From Phycisphaerae bacterium (lineage in GTDB: Bacteria > Planctomycetota > Phycisphaerae > Sedimentisphaerales > Anaerobacaceae): a DNA stretch of 46,179 nt. The position numbers and the translations under genes were made by a program. This document shows positions 1 to 7,671 of this stretch, one piece after another (position 1 is the stretch's first letter; every line of letters begins with the position of its first letter). The notes beneath the pieces are model-generated. The model had not been told where the DNA came from. It made no database searches and saw only the letters and a list, made by a program, of their open reading frames with translations. The stretch spans positions 1 to 46,179 of the forward strand of contig JAGOLX010000048.1 of assembly GCA_017993835.1 (NCBI GenBank), read 5' to 3'.

Positions 1-44
1 TGCGACAACGTCGTACCGTATTCGGGAAAAGGACAGGGGGTACC

Positions 45-506
45 ATGGGCAAGACATTCGGGAGCGTGAACGAGGTTCTGGATTTCGCGATTGCCGGGGA
101 GACCGAGGCCAGCGAGTTCTACACCGCCCTGGCGGCCAGGATGGAGACGCCGGCGATGAAGAAGGCGTTCGAGGAGTTTGCGGCGGAGGAGCGGGGGCAT
201 CGAGCGAAGCTGGAGGCCGTCAAGCGAGGCGACTACTCGTTCGGAACCGGCGCGAAGCAGGTCCAGAGCCTGGGGCTGGCCGATTATCTCGTCGCGGAGA
301 AGCCCTCGGCACAGATGGACTACGCCCAGGCCCTCGTCCTGGCGATGAAGAAAGAAAAGGCCGCGTTCAAGCTGTACTCGGATCTGGCCGCCGTGGCGCC
401 GGACGACGCTCTCCGGCACCTGTTCCTGTCGCTGGCGGCGGAAGAGGCCAGGCACAAGCTGCGATTCGAGGTCGAGTACGACGACTTCGTGCTGAAGGAA
501 AACTAG
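45..506 (+). CDS. Ferritin-like diiron protein (rubrerythrin-type, no rubredoxin domain)
   Basis: A 153-residue four-helix ferritin-like protein. The sequence shows two helix pairs with iron ligands: Glu19 in AIAGETEASEFY and E49-x-x-H52 in the first half, Glu104 in KKEKAAF and E134-x-x-H137 in the second half. This is the diiron pattern of the rubrerythrin/ferritin-like superfamily. Members with a C-terminal rubredoxin domain carry CxxC pairs; none is present here, so it is the short form. The likely role is peroxide reduction or iron handling in the cytoplasm of an anaerobe or microaerophile (family knowledge, not shown here). The ATG at 45 follows a purine-rich run (aaaaggacaggggg). It stands alone; the next gene begins about 170 bases on, after a dispersed repeat. 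Confidence 0.85.
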   Translation: MGKTFGSVNEVLDFAIAGETEASEFYTALAARMETPAMKKAFEEFAAEERGHRAKLEAVKRGDYSFGTGAKQVQSLGLADYLVAEKPSAQMDYAQALVLAMKKEKAAFKLYSDLAAVAPDDALRHLFLSLAAEEARHKLRFEVEYDDFVLKEN

Positions 507-526
507 CCGTCGCGGCCGGCCGCGAT

Positions 527-662
527 GGAAATCCGAAACAAGCACGAATGACGTAAATTCAAAATTCAAGACGGCACCTGCGATGGGCGTCAGCGTTTCG
601 ATCATTTGAGTTTGGGGCCTTTGGATTTGTTTCGGATTTCGACATTCGGATTTCGTGCTTGC
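527..662. repeat. Dispersed AT-richer inverted repeat, copy A
   Basis: The left arm carries GAAATCCGAAACAAGCACGA and the right arm carries TTTGTTTCGGATTTCG, with a GC-rich centre (cgatgggcgtcagcgtttcg). The same arms and the same centre recur at 14583-14736, so this is a dispersed family. It lies just upstream of the serine hydrolase gene, and an apparent upstream TTG start at 606 for that gene falls inside the repeat and is best ignored. Confidence 0.75.
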
Positions 663-674
663 TGGAGTCCCGGC

Positions 675-2903
675 ATGAGAACATGGCATATGTTGACCGT
701 TATCGTCCTTTGCGTGAGCAGTATGGCGTCTGCGCCCGATCCGGCCTTTCCGGGCCGGGAGTGGGCGACAAGATCGCCTGCGGAGGTCGAGCTCTCCGCG
801 GACAGGCTCAATGCCTTCAGCGACTTCGCAGGCGGGTTCGGCTGCGTCATTCGACACGGGTACATGGTCTACTCCTGGGGCGATCCCGCCCGGCGGATGG
901 ATGTCGCCTCGGCGGCAAAGCCCGTCTATGCCCATTTCCTGTTCAGAGCGGTCGAGGACGGGCGGGTCTCCGGTCTCGACGAGCCTGTGTGCCAGTGGGA
1001 GCCCCGGCTCCAGCAGATCAACGCGAGCCTGGGACACAAGGACTCCCGGATCACCTGGCGGCACATGGCCAACCAGATCTCCTGCTACGGCCTCGTCGAG
1101 GAGCCCGGCGCCGCGTACGCCTACAACGACTGGCAAATGGCCTTGTTCGTCGACGCGCTGTTCGCGAAGGTCTACGGAGCCTCGCACGCGACCGTGGATT
1201 CGCAGGTCTTCCATCCGCTGCTGACGGACCTGATCGGCTGCCAGGACGACCCGACGTTTCTGGCCTTCGGGGCCGACGACCGTCCGGGCCGGCTGGCGAT
1301 TTCCCCTCGTGACTTCGCGCGGTTCGGCCTGCTGTATCTCCACCGCGGCCGGTGGGGCGACAAGCAACTGCTCAGTCCCGAGCACGCAAAGATGGCCGTG
1401 ACCAGTCCCCTGCCGAACTCGATCCCGCGGGCAGGGGACAAGGCCGCGGAGATGATCCCCGGCCAGCGGAGTCTCGGCTCGCGACAGATCCCGGACAACC
1501 AGACCGACCACATGGGCAGCTATAGCTGGCTGTGGTGGGTCAACGGTGTGGACCGCGAAGGCCTCCGGCATTGGCCTGATGCCCCGACGGACGCATTCGG
1601 CTGTTTCGGGCACGGCGGCATGCGCGCGGTCGTGGTCTTCCCGAGCTTGGACCTGATCGTGAGCTGGAACGACACGCGAATCGAGGGTCGGGACAAAGAG
1701 AACGAGGCCCTCCGACTTCTTCTCGACGCGGTCGTCGAACCGAAGGGACACGCGGTGTCTTCCGCTGACCCGTCCCCCCGATCCAGTCGTCCGCCGTTGT
1801 TCCTGTGCGGGCCGGGAGACCCGGAAGGGTTCCTCTACCGGGGCACGCTGAATCCCGACGGCACGCGAGCCGGCGACCAGATGCAACTGATCGAGAAGCT
1901 CGTGCCCACCGGCGCCAACTGCATCTACTTGATGGCGATCCGCTCGCACGGCGGCGATGGCGACGCGACCCACAATCCCTTCATCCGCAACGACCCGGCC
2001 CAGGGCATGAACGCCAAGGTCCTGGATCAGTGGGAGCAGTGGTTCGCCGAGATGGATCGCCACGGGATCGTCATCTACTTCTTTATCTACGATGACGACG
2101 CCCTCGTGTGGAACACCGGCGATGAGGTCGGCGACCGAGAACGGGAGTTCCTCCAAACGCTCGTCAGTCGGTTCAAGCACCACAAGCACCTGGTCTGGTG
2201 CGTCGCGGAGGAGTACGGCGAGAAGCTCAGCGCCGAACGGGTCCGGCGGATCGCGAGGATCATCCGAGACGCAGACGACCGAGGGCATGTCATCGCGGTG
2301 CACAAGAACGACGGCCTGGATTTCTCCGAGTTTGCCGACGATCCCTGCATCGACCAGTTCGCGATTCAGTACAACGTCGAGACCGCAGAGCAACTGCACG
2401 CGGGCGTGGTCCAAGCCCGGCGCGAGGCCAAAGGCCGCTACAGCGTGAATCTCTCCGAGGCCGCCGACTGGGGCGCCGGCGCCGAGTCGCGACGCAAGTG
2501 CTGGGCCTGTGCGATGGGCGGCGCCTCGGTGATGGTCCTCGGGATGGACATCGCGAGCACGCCTGCGAGCGATCTGGAGGACTGCGGCACGGTGGTCCGC
2601 TTCTTCCAGATGGTGGCGGATCGGTCGTCCATGGAGCCGCACGACGAGCTGGCGCACGCCGGCACGCAGTATGTGCTCGCGGGACCGGGTGGATCGTACA
2701 TGATCTACGCGTCGAAGCCCCAGGCACAGGTGGGCCTCAAGGGCATGACGGCGGGCACATACTCGTTTCGCTGGCTCGACTGTGCGAGCGGAAGGACCGT
2801 GCTTCAGGAGTCGGTCTACGTACCCGCCGGCGACGGGACCTGGGCGAGGCCGGAAGGCATCGGCGACGAGGTCGCGGTCTATCTGCGTCGCGTCGGCGAG
2901 TGA
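675..2903 (+). CDS. Secreted class-C beta-lactamase-like serine hydrolase fused to a glycosidase-like TIM-barrel domain
   Basis: A 742-residue exported protein. ATG 675 opens a typical signal peptide (MRTWHMLTVIVLCVSSMASA); the open frame extends upstream to a TTG at 606, but that part is repeat sequence. Residues about 30-370 resemble class-C beta-lactamase/penicillin-binding esterases: an S-A-A-K tetrad (SxxK) in DVASAAKPV, a Y-N motif in AYAYNDWQ and an H-G-G motif in CFGHGGMRAVVVF. From about residue 375 a second domain begins (LFLCGPGDPEGFLYRGTLNP) that looks like the DUF4038/GH140-type barrel, with a C-terminal beta domain like the 'putative collagen-binding' domain of those proteins. 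Residue-level catalytic acids of the second half were not assigned. Joining the two enzyme types in one chain is unusual; function on an esterified or peptide-linked glycan is inference only. Confidence 0.7.
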   Translation: MRTWHMLTVIVLCVSSMASAPDPAFPGREWATRSPAEVELSADRLNAFSDFAGGFGCVIRHGYMVYSWGDPARRMDVASAAKPVYAHFLFRAVEDGRVSGLDEPVCQWEPRLQQINASLGHKDSRITWRHMANQISCYGLVEEPGAAYAYNDWQMALFVDALFAKVYGASHATVDSQVFHPLLTDLIGCQDDPTFLAFGADDRPGRLAISPRDFARFGLLYLHRGRWGDKQLLSPEHAKMAVTSPLPNSIPRAGDKAAEMIPGQRSLGSRQIPDNQTDHMGSYSWLWWVNGVDREGLRHWPDAPTDAFGCFGHGGMRAVVVFPSLDLIVSWNDTRIEGRDKENEALRLLLDAVVEPKGHAVSSADPSPRSSRPPLFLCGPGDPEGFLYRGTLNPDGTRAGDQMQLIEKLVPTGANCIYLMAIRSHGGDGDATHNPFIRNDPAQGMNAKVLDQWEQWFAEMDRHGIVIYFFIYDDDALVWNTGDEVGDREREFLQTLVSRFKHHKHLVWCVAEEYGEKLSAERVRRIARIIRDADDRGHVIAVHKNDGLDFSEFADDPCIDQFAIQYNVETAEQLHAGVVQARREAKGRYSVNLSEAADWGAGAESRRKCWACAMGGASVMVLGMDIASTPASDLEDCGTVVRFFQMVADRSSMEPHDELAHAGTQYVLAGPGGSYMIYASKPQAQVGLKGMTAGTYSFRWLDCASGRTVLQESVYVPAGDGTWARPEGIGDEVAVYLRRVGE

Positions 2904-2918
2904 GCGGGTCTTGATATG

Positions 2919-4892
2919 TCAGAGAGCGTTGACGGGTCTGGCCTTGCCATCGAGCAGCAGGGGACCGGCGGGTGCCTTCCAGACTTGGCACAGAGGTTGT
3001 TCTTCGCGTTTCCAGCCGGGCTCGTCCAGTTGAGACAGTGTTGTGTAGCGGAACTGCCCGGAGGCGGCGTGACGGTATTCGTAGAGCGGCACGATGCACG
3101 GATTCGCAGTCGCCTGCCCGGTCGGCGGCACCGCGCGGAACAATGGCTTCGCCGACGTGTCCTGTGACTCGGTCGTCAGGCGGGTGTTTCCATCGGGCAG
3201 CTTCTCCGCATACACCGAGACCAGGTATTCATCGCCTCGACCTGGCTCGATGGCGTAGAACGCGACGGACTCGACGTCGTCCCATTGGTTGCGTTCTGCG
3301 ATGGCATCGCTCAGCAAGCATGTCCCGCGGTCCTGGTCGTCCGCCACCTGATAGACCGCGACCGGCAGGACCAGCCGGGGGTCGTCTAAGTCCAGGCGGT
3401 ACATGATCTGGTTATAGTCATATCGCGGCGTGGCCCGCTCCTCCGAGCCGGAGAAGGTCCACGAGTAGGTGCCCTCGAAGTAGATCGTCCGGCCGCCGTC
3501 CTGGTCGAAATAGGGGTGGTGCTTGGGGTTGTAGAACGAATACTTGTTGTGCGTCGCGACCTTGCGAGCGTAGGCCCACGGCCCAACCGGCGTATCCGCC
3601 TCGGCATACCAGACCTCGCCCAGGTAGGAACTCTCGCCGCCGATTTGCAGGAAGAGGGCGATCCACTTGCGCCGGTGGGCGTTGAAGTAGACGCTCCCGC
3701 CGTGGGGAGTGACCTGCTTGCCCGAGTCCACGTCGAGGAAGCGAGCGTCCTTCTTCTCCTGCTTGAGAGCCTCAGTGACACGGGCTCGTGCGGAGGCGTC
3801 GTTTCCTGCGATGTCCCGGAATGTCACCCAGCGAGGCCGCCCGCCCTGCGAAGCGGTCAGGACCTCGTAACGATTCGGATCGATCACGTTGTCCCATTCT
3901 GCCTCCACTCGCATGCGGACGGTCAGCGGGAAGGGCAGCGCGAAGTAGTAGTACGGCCGGCCTTCGACCTCGACATGGAACGCGTGCCCGAAATCCGGAT
4001 AGGGCAGGAGATTCGGGTCCGACCGGACGATCGGCTCGAAGGAGCCTGTGTCGTCGTTGAAGACCATCAGGCCTCGCTCCAGCACGTGCCCCAGGTCCTT
4101 GAGCCGGGCGTATTTGGCGACCATCCGCTCCCGACCGTCGTTGTCGTGGACGACGAGAAAGCCGTCGAGCCAGACGAGTCCGGGCTCCTTCAGACGGGCG
4201 ACGGGCCGACTGAAGCCGTCGTTGTCGACGAAGTAGTCGAGATCGACGCCGACCGCAGGGGCGAGACCGCCGCGCCCGGGCAGGTCGGACACCGCGCCTG
4301 CCATCGCGAAGTGGCCGAGCGGATACGACGGCCGGCCGGTATCGCCCCACGTCCAGAACAGCCGGCCGTGGTAGAGGCACGTGTCCACCGAGTCCTGGCC
4401 GATGACCTGGCCGTTTAGGACTGGATTCTTCAGCGGGACGGGGCGACCCACCAGGGCGCTGTCGCGGTAGATGCCCTGGCCTGTGACGCGGTACAGACGC
4501 TCTGCGATGTTGATCCGGTCGATCTTGACGACCGCTGTCGTGCCAGGGGTTGTGCGGAGCCTGACGCCGCGATACCCGAAGCCATCCTTGGGGTACTCGT
4601 AGCCGTGACTCTCGACGAAGAAAAAGACCTCTTTGTCCATCAGGCCCGGCTCGAGGAACGCGACGATCCCGTTGCTGTCGGTGAAGTAGCGGATGCAGTT
4701 CGTCGTCCTGAGTTCGACCAGGGGCACGCCCCGGCCTGTCCGGCTGTCCACCACCTGGATCGCGAAGTAGTCGCCAGAATGATTCGGTTCTCCGGCCGGA
4801 GCCTGCCCGGCCGCGGATGCGATCAGGAGCATCGTTACCACCGCAGTGACCGATAGGCTCTTACGCGCCGTCAAAATCATTTCGTGCGCCAT
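2919..4892 (-). CDS. Secreted beta-propeller-like protein with C-terminal DUF5648-like domain
   Basis: A 657-residue exported protein of uncertain function. ATG 4892 is chosen because AGAGGAG lies 7-8 bases upstream and a signal peptide follows (SLSVTAVVTMLLIASAAGQA); the frame is open further upstream but without a site. Residues about 35-130 form a carboxypeptidase-regulatory-like or Ig-like domain (FAIQVVDSRTGRGVPLVELRT). The middle resembles five-bladed propeller, DUF4185/GH43-like folds (NGQVIGQDSVDTCLYHGRLFWTWGDT and later ESSYLGEVWYAEADTP). The end (VPLYEYRHAASGQFRYTT) resembles the DUF5648 repeat found in secreted hydrolases. Carbohydrate binding or hydrolysis is a reasonable inference, but no catalytic residues were identified. 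It converges on the preceding serine-hydrolase fusion gene with only 15 bases between them. Confidence 0.6.
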   Translation of the reverse strand: MAHEMILTARKSLSVTAVVTMLLIASAAGQAPAGEPNHSGDYFAIQVVDSRTGRGVPLVELRTTNCIRYFTDSNGIVAFLEPGLMDKEVFFFVESHGYEYPKDGFGYRGVRLRTTPGTTAVVKIDRINIAERLYRVTGQGIYRDSALVGRPVPLKNPVLNGQVIGQDSVDTCLYHGRLFWTWGDTGRPSYPLGHFAMAGAVSDLPGRGGLAPAVGVDLDYFVDNDGFSRPVARLKEPGLVWLDGFLVVHDNDGRERMVAKYARLKDLGHVLERGLMVFNDDTGSFEPIVRSDPNLLPYPDFGHAFHVEVEGRPYYYFALPFPLTVRMRVEAEWDNVIDPNRYEVLTASQGGRPRWVTFRDIAGNDASARARVTEALKQEKKDARFLDVDSGKQVTPHGGSVYFNAHRRKWIALFLQIGGESSYLGEVWYAEADTPVGPWAYARKVATHNKYSFYNPKHHPYFDQDGGRTIYFEGTYSWTFSGSEERATPRYDYNQIMYRLDLDDPRLVLPVAVYQVADDQDRGTCLLSDAIAERNQWDDVESVAFYAIEPGRGDEYLVSVYAEKLPDGNTRLTTESQDTSAKPLFRAVPPTGQATANPCIVPLYEYRHAASGQFRYTTLSQLDEPGWKREEQPLCQVWKAPAGPLLLDGKARPVNAL

Positions 4893-5850
4893 GTGCCATC
4901 TCCTCTTTACTATGTTGACAGTCCCCATGTAACCTCGACCCGCCTGCCGCACCGTCCATCCAAGGCACAGATATACCACACTTCGCACCGCCAATCGAGC
5001 CGTGAGCTGCTTCTTCGCACGGCGCCGGGCCGCCCATGATTGGGTTCGTTTCAAACACTTGTTCCGATGCCTCGCAATGGCAGCTCACCGTGGCGGCCGG
5101 CGGGTTCGTAGTGACGCCGTAAGGCGTTATCTTCTCTTGGAGTTTGAAGTGTGATGTTTGAAGTGTGAAGTCGCAAGGGCCGCCGCCCAGAGCCTGACAC
5201 GTCGCACTTGACGTTCCCTCCGACGATGATTCCGCGCCAAACGAAGCCAATTCCGCCGGCGCCGCGGACTCCTGACCCGCCGGGAGGCTGCCCTCCGAAC
5301 GCAGGACTTCTTTTGGCTGGGCTGCCGTCGCGCGTGCCTGTCGTGCTTCCCGCTCCTTACGCAGTTGGGCCATCGTCCGGTACAGGCTGCTCTCGATCCG
5401 CCGTTCGTACACCAGCAGCCGATCCAGCACCTGGGCGCGGGCGAAATCCGTTATCACCACCTGTCCCAGGACCACCTCGTCCTCGCCCGGACCGGGTTGG
5501 ATCGGCAGCCCATGCTTGGGCCAGAGCACCACATCGTTGGCGTTCTCGCGGTAGACCGTCGCAAAGACGGCGCCTTGCAGCCGCTCGGCCCGTAGCAGCC
5601 GCCAGGAGAGGCTCACCGCCCGCTCGGCCAGCATCGCCTCCACCGCCCCGACCGGGGCCAGCTCATCGAGCATCCCCTCGCGGTAGAGATCGAATTGGGC
5701 CGGGTCTTCTCCTTTGATCACCACCTGTTCGGCCAGGAGCCCATGTTTGACCGCGTTCTGAGACGCCACCGTCTTCCCTTGGGGCGTACGCGGCCCGGTG
5801 GACTTCCGCGCATTGGACCGATTGGCCTGGATCTGAGCGACACTCGCCAT
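4861..5850 (-). CDS. Conserved hypothetical protein of the 'NARKSTGPRTPQGK' family with a repeat-derived tail
   Basis: The first ~175 residues match a widespread uncharacterised bacterial family recognised by the N-terminal motif QANRSNARKSTGPRTPQGK followed by NAVKHGLLA. The remainder of that region is helical and charged (YERRIESSLYRTMAQLRKER). ATG 5850 has GGAGG seven bases upstream. Function is unknown; family members often occur in many copies per genome. From about residue 225 the protein reads through dispersed repeats (the 5'-ward translations TLQTSHFKLQ and SQVFETNPIMGG-like strings are repeat-derived) and the frame ends at 4861, 32 bases inside the start of the downstream propeller gene. 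The tail is therefore probably not an ancestral part of the protein. Confidence 0.6.
   Translation of the reverse strand: MASVAQIQANRSNARKSTGPRTPQGKTVASQNAVKHGLLAEQVVIKGEDPAQFDLYREGMLDELAPVGAVEAMLAERAVSLSWRLLRAERLQGAVFATVYRENANDVVLWPKHGLPIQPGPGEDEVVLGQVVITDFARAQVLDRLLVYERRIESSLYRTMAQLRKEREARQARATAAQPKEVLRSEGSLPAGQESAAPAELASFGAESSSEGTSSATCQALGGGPCDFTLQTSHFKLQEKITPYGVTTNPPAATVSCHCEASEQVFETNPIMGGPAPCEEAAHGSIGGAKCGISVPWMDGAAGGSRLHGDCQHSKEEMAHGARNDFDGA
5111..5169. repeat. Short palindrome and tandem 14-mer inside the hypothetical gene's tail
   Basis: A small palindrome, ACGCC-GTAA-GGCGT (5114-5127), is followed by two tandem units gtttgaagtgtgat/gtttgaagtgtgaa (5142-5169). Both lie in the 3' part of the 329-residue reading frame and explain its low-complexity tail. 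Confidence 0.6.
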
Positions 5851-5911
5851 GAGGAATCCTCCGAATGAATTACTGATGATTGAACGGCTAATCGAAACAC
5901 GGAACCGACTC

Positions 5912-5985
5912 TGTCATTCCCGCGAAGCGGGAATCCAGGCTTTTTCGCGACATTCCTGGACCCCCGCTTTCGCGGGGGTGACAAT
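5912..5985. repeat. REP-like double palindrome
   Basis: Two GC palindromes lie 25 bases apart: ATTCCCGCGAAGCGGGAAT (5916-5934) and CCCCCGC-TTTC-GCGGGGG (5961-5978). The first shares its core (CATTCCCGCG...CGGGAATCCA) with the larger elements at 23.3, 28.8, 33.9 and 45.5 kb and with 20071-20092. Confidence 0.75.
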
Positions 5986-6288
5986 ACCGGCTGCATTTGT
6001 CCATTCAAAAGCCAATAGTTGCTGTTGAACGATACATCTCGCATTGCCTGGCTATCAGACAGGCACGTTAGTTCACAGATCAGCAAATGCCGTGCCACCG
6101 CAAGACTCTTTCGTATCCCGGCGGGAGCGATGGCAGACCCTGGCCGCACAAGGGTTTACAGGCGGTGATTTTTAGACGGCGCAGAATCCCGGCGCGACGC
6201 CCGCGTGAAACTGCCACAATGGCAGTCGAGCGAGCCCGTCCGCGCACGCGGCAGGCTGGAGGTGAAAGACAAATGGGACCAACGATCG

Positions 6289-6324
6289 GGCGACAGCGGT
6301 AGGGTGTGCTCTGCACACCGATTG
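6289..6324. repeat. CGACAGCGGTAGGGTG palindromic repeat, copy 1
   Basis: The motif gcgacagcggtaggg-type lead is followed by the palindrome GGTGTGCTCTGCACACC (6303-6319) and CGAT. The same lead and a GTGGGCTACGCCCAC palindrome recur at 9869-9904; the arms changed together, which preserves pairing. Confidence 0.7.
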
Positions 6325-6421
6325 CCTTCTTCCCCCTATGCGATTCCGGACAGAATGTGAAAATGTGTAGGTCCGACCCCAGGAGTCCCGTATCCCCCTA
6401 TATGGACGACCCTTCTAACCC

Positions 6422-7192
6422 CTACAGTGTGCCGTCGAGGTATTTGAGATAATTCTCAATCATCATCCGTGCAGCAGCCATACCCTCATCTACTTCCTCC
6501 GTTTTGGCATTCCGCAACTCTGACTTCTCGCCGCGGTGTCGGCCCTGTTTCAGGGGTTCGGTGTTGGACAACCTACCCAAGGCACTCCAGTTCGCTTTCG
6601 GGATTTTCAATGCTCGCCTGGCTTCGGCTTCACCAGCGAAGCGTGTCTTCAGAGCATCCCTAATCTCGTACAGGTGGACGAATAGGTTACTCTGGTCTTT
6701 GCTTGCGTTGTGATAGCTCTGGAGGATCTTCCGGGCTGTCTCGTCGGTACCGCCGTGCTTGGCTGCAAGATCAGCCAGGGATTCCGTCCGCTTGATCCTC
6801 TCTGCCCTGCTGTCGGCAATGACTCTGCCGTCTTTGTCTGTGACCTCGAGGTCTGCGTGGATATCGGCCACCATAACCAACTCCGAGACTTCTACAAAGA
6901 TGTCTCTCCCTCCGCCCGGTCTTTCACGACAGACGGAGGACGGCAACAACTCGAATTGCTTGTGGGACTCCAATTGCGCACCGATGAACAGGTTGTTCAG
7001 GTAGGTGTCCAACTCGCTACGAAGCGTAAGCCGGGGATCGCCGAAGGTGAGGTCGATCTTGGCTTTGACTTTCCCCTCCTCGATGGCTAAGTCACAATGC
7101 TTATGTCGGATTAGACGGGGCTGCTCAAAAAAGTCGGTCGGCGAGTATGTCCACTCGATGAACCACTGCACTTGGTCTCTGCTATCAGGCAT
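6422..7192 (-). CDS. Uncharacterised 256-residue protein
   Basis: I do not recognise this protein by name. ATG 7192 is preferred because AAGGAG lies ten bases upstream; the frame is open to 7255. There is no signal peptide or membrane segment. The first half is beta-rich and acidic (QWFIEWTYSPTDFFEQPRLI; KAKIDLTFGDPRLTL). The second half is helical, with LYEIRDALKTRFAGEAEARRALKIP followed by WSALGRLSNTEPLKQGRHRG and a helical end (MAAARMMIENYLKYLDGTL). The pattern 'EARRALKIPKANWSALGRLSN' recalls conserved helical C-terminal modules of orphan accessory genes. It sits alone inside the repeat-rich accessory stretch, so it could be cargo, for example a defence or stress protein; that is a guess from position only. 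Confidence 0.5.
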   Translation of the reverse strand: MPDSRDQVQWFIEWTYSPTDFFEQPRLIRHKHCDLAIEEGKVKAKIDLTFGDPRLTLRSELDTYLNNLFIGAQLESHKQFELLPSSVCRERPGGGRDIFVEVSELVMVADIHADLEVTDKDGRVIADSRAERIKRTESLADLAAKHGGTDETARKILQSYHNASKDQSNLFVHLYEIRDALKTRFAGEAEARRALKIPKANWSALGRLSNTEPLKQGRHRGEKSELRNAKTEEVDEGMAAARMMIENYLKYLDGTL

Positions 7193-7265
7193 ATCGCGAT
7201 TGCTCCTTGAATAGTGGGTGATTGAGAGAAGCTGCCGATTCTCACCGCCCTCCATCTCGTTTCAT

Positions 7266-7360
7266 CCGACACTTGGGCTGGCACAGTTACTCACCTCATC
7301 TGAGCCTTGCCATGCTCGTCCGATACAACGGGAGCGGCAATTGCTTTGTCGCAGCTTCAT
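7266..7360. repeat. CCGACACTTGG-type dispersed repeat, copy 1
   Basis: About 95 bases beginning ccgacacttgggctggcac and ending ttgtcgcagcttcatc. It aligns with 14427-14523 (ccgacacttggactggcac ... tcgtcgcagcttcacc) and, in part, with 11381-11440. All three are in gene-free DNA of the accessory stretch. Confidence 0.6.
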
Positions 7361-7561
7361 CAAGGTGCTTCTCTGTGGAGAATTATCACGCAATGGTCGA
7401 GGTAGGCAAGATAAAAAAAGGACCGCCTGAACGGAAATGACGTATTGGCCTGCGAAGTGCAACGCCTCTTGCCATCGAATCCCGTCCATTCCAGTCATGC
7501 GCGGCGTGGACGTTCTCCGACAGACTCCTCAGGCGTGCAGAACCAGAACATGAGACGATCC

Positions 7562-7589
7562 TTGAACGAAAGCGATGCGACACTACAAT
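7562..7589 (+). promoter_or_regulatory. Candidate sigma-70-type promoter of the fucosidase gene
   Basis: TTGAAC (7562-7567) and TACAAT (7584-7589) are separated by 16 bases. Transcription would begin near 7596 and leave a leader of about 75 bases before ATG 7672. Confidence 0.4.
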
Positions 7590-7671
7590 GGTCCCTGGAA
7601 CTGAAAAGCGTCTCCTGACTCAGAGACCGCTGGGTCTCGTTCTTGGTGACAACGTGCCGTATGGAGGTCGT

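Larger units (their letters stand above)
5851..6421. other. 571-base intergenic stretch
   Basis: No gene is supported. It holds the REP-like pair at 5912-5985 and one copy of the GCGACAGCGGTAGGGTG palindrome at 6289-6324. The remaining 6080-6290 has open frames on both strands without a start site or recognisable protein, and may be decayed mobile DNA. Confidence 0.6.

Noticed and set aside
5912-5985. CRISPR-like array from repeated palindromes
   Set aside because: The repeats are single or paired palindromes without regular spacers, and no cas gene is present anywhere in the window.
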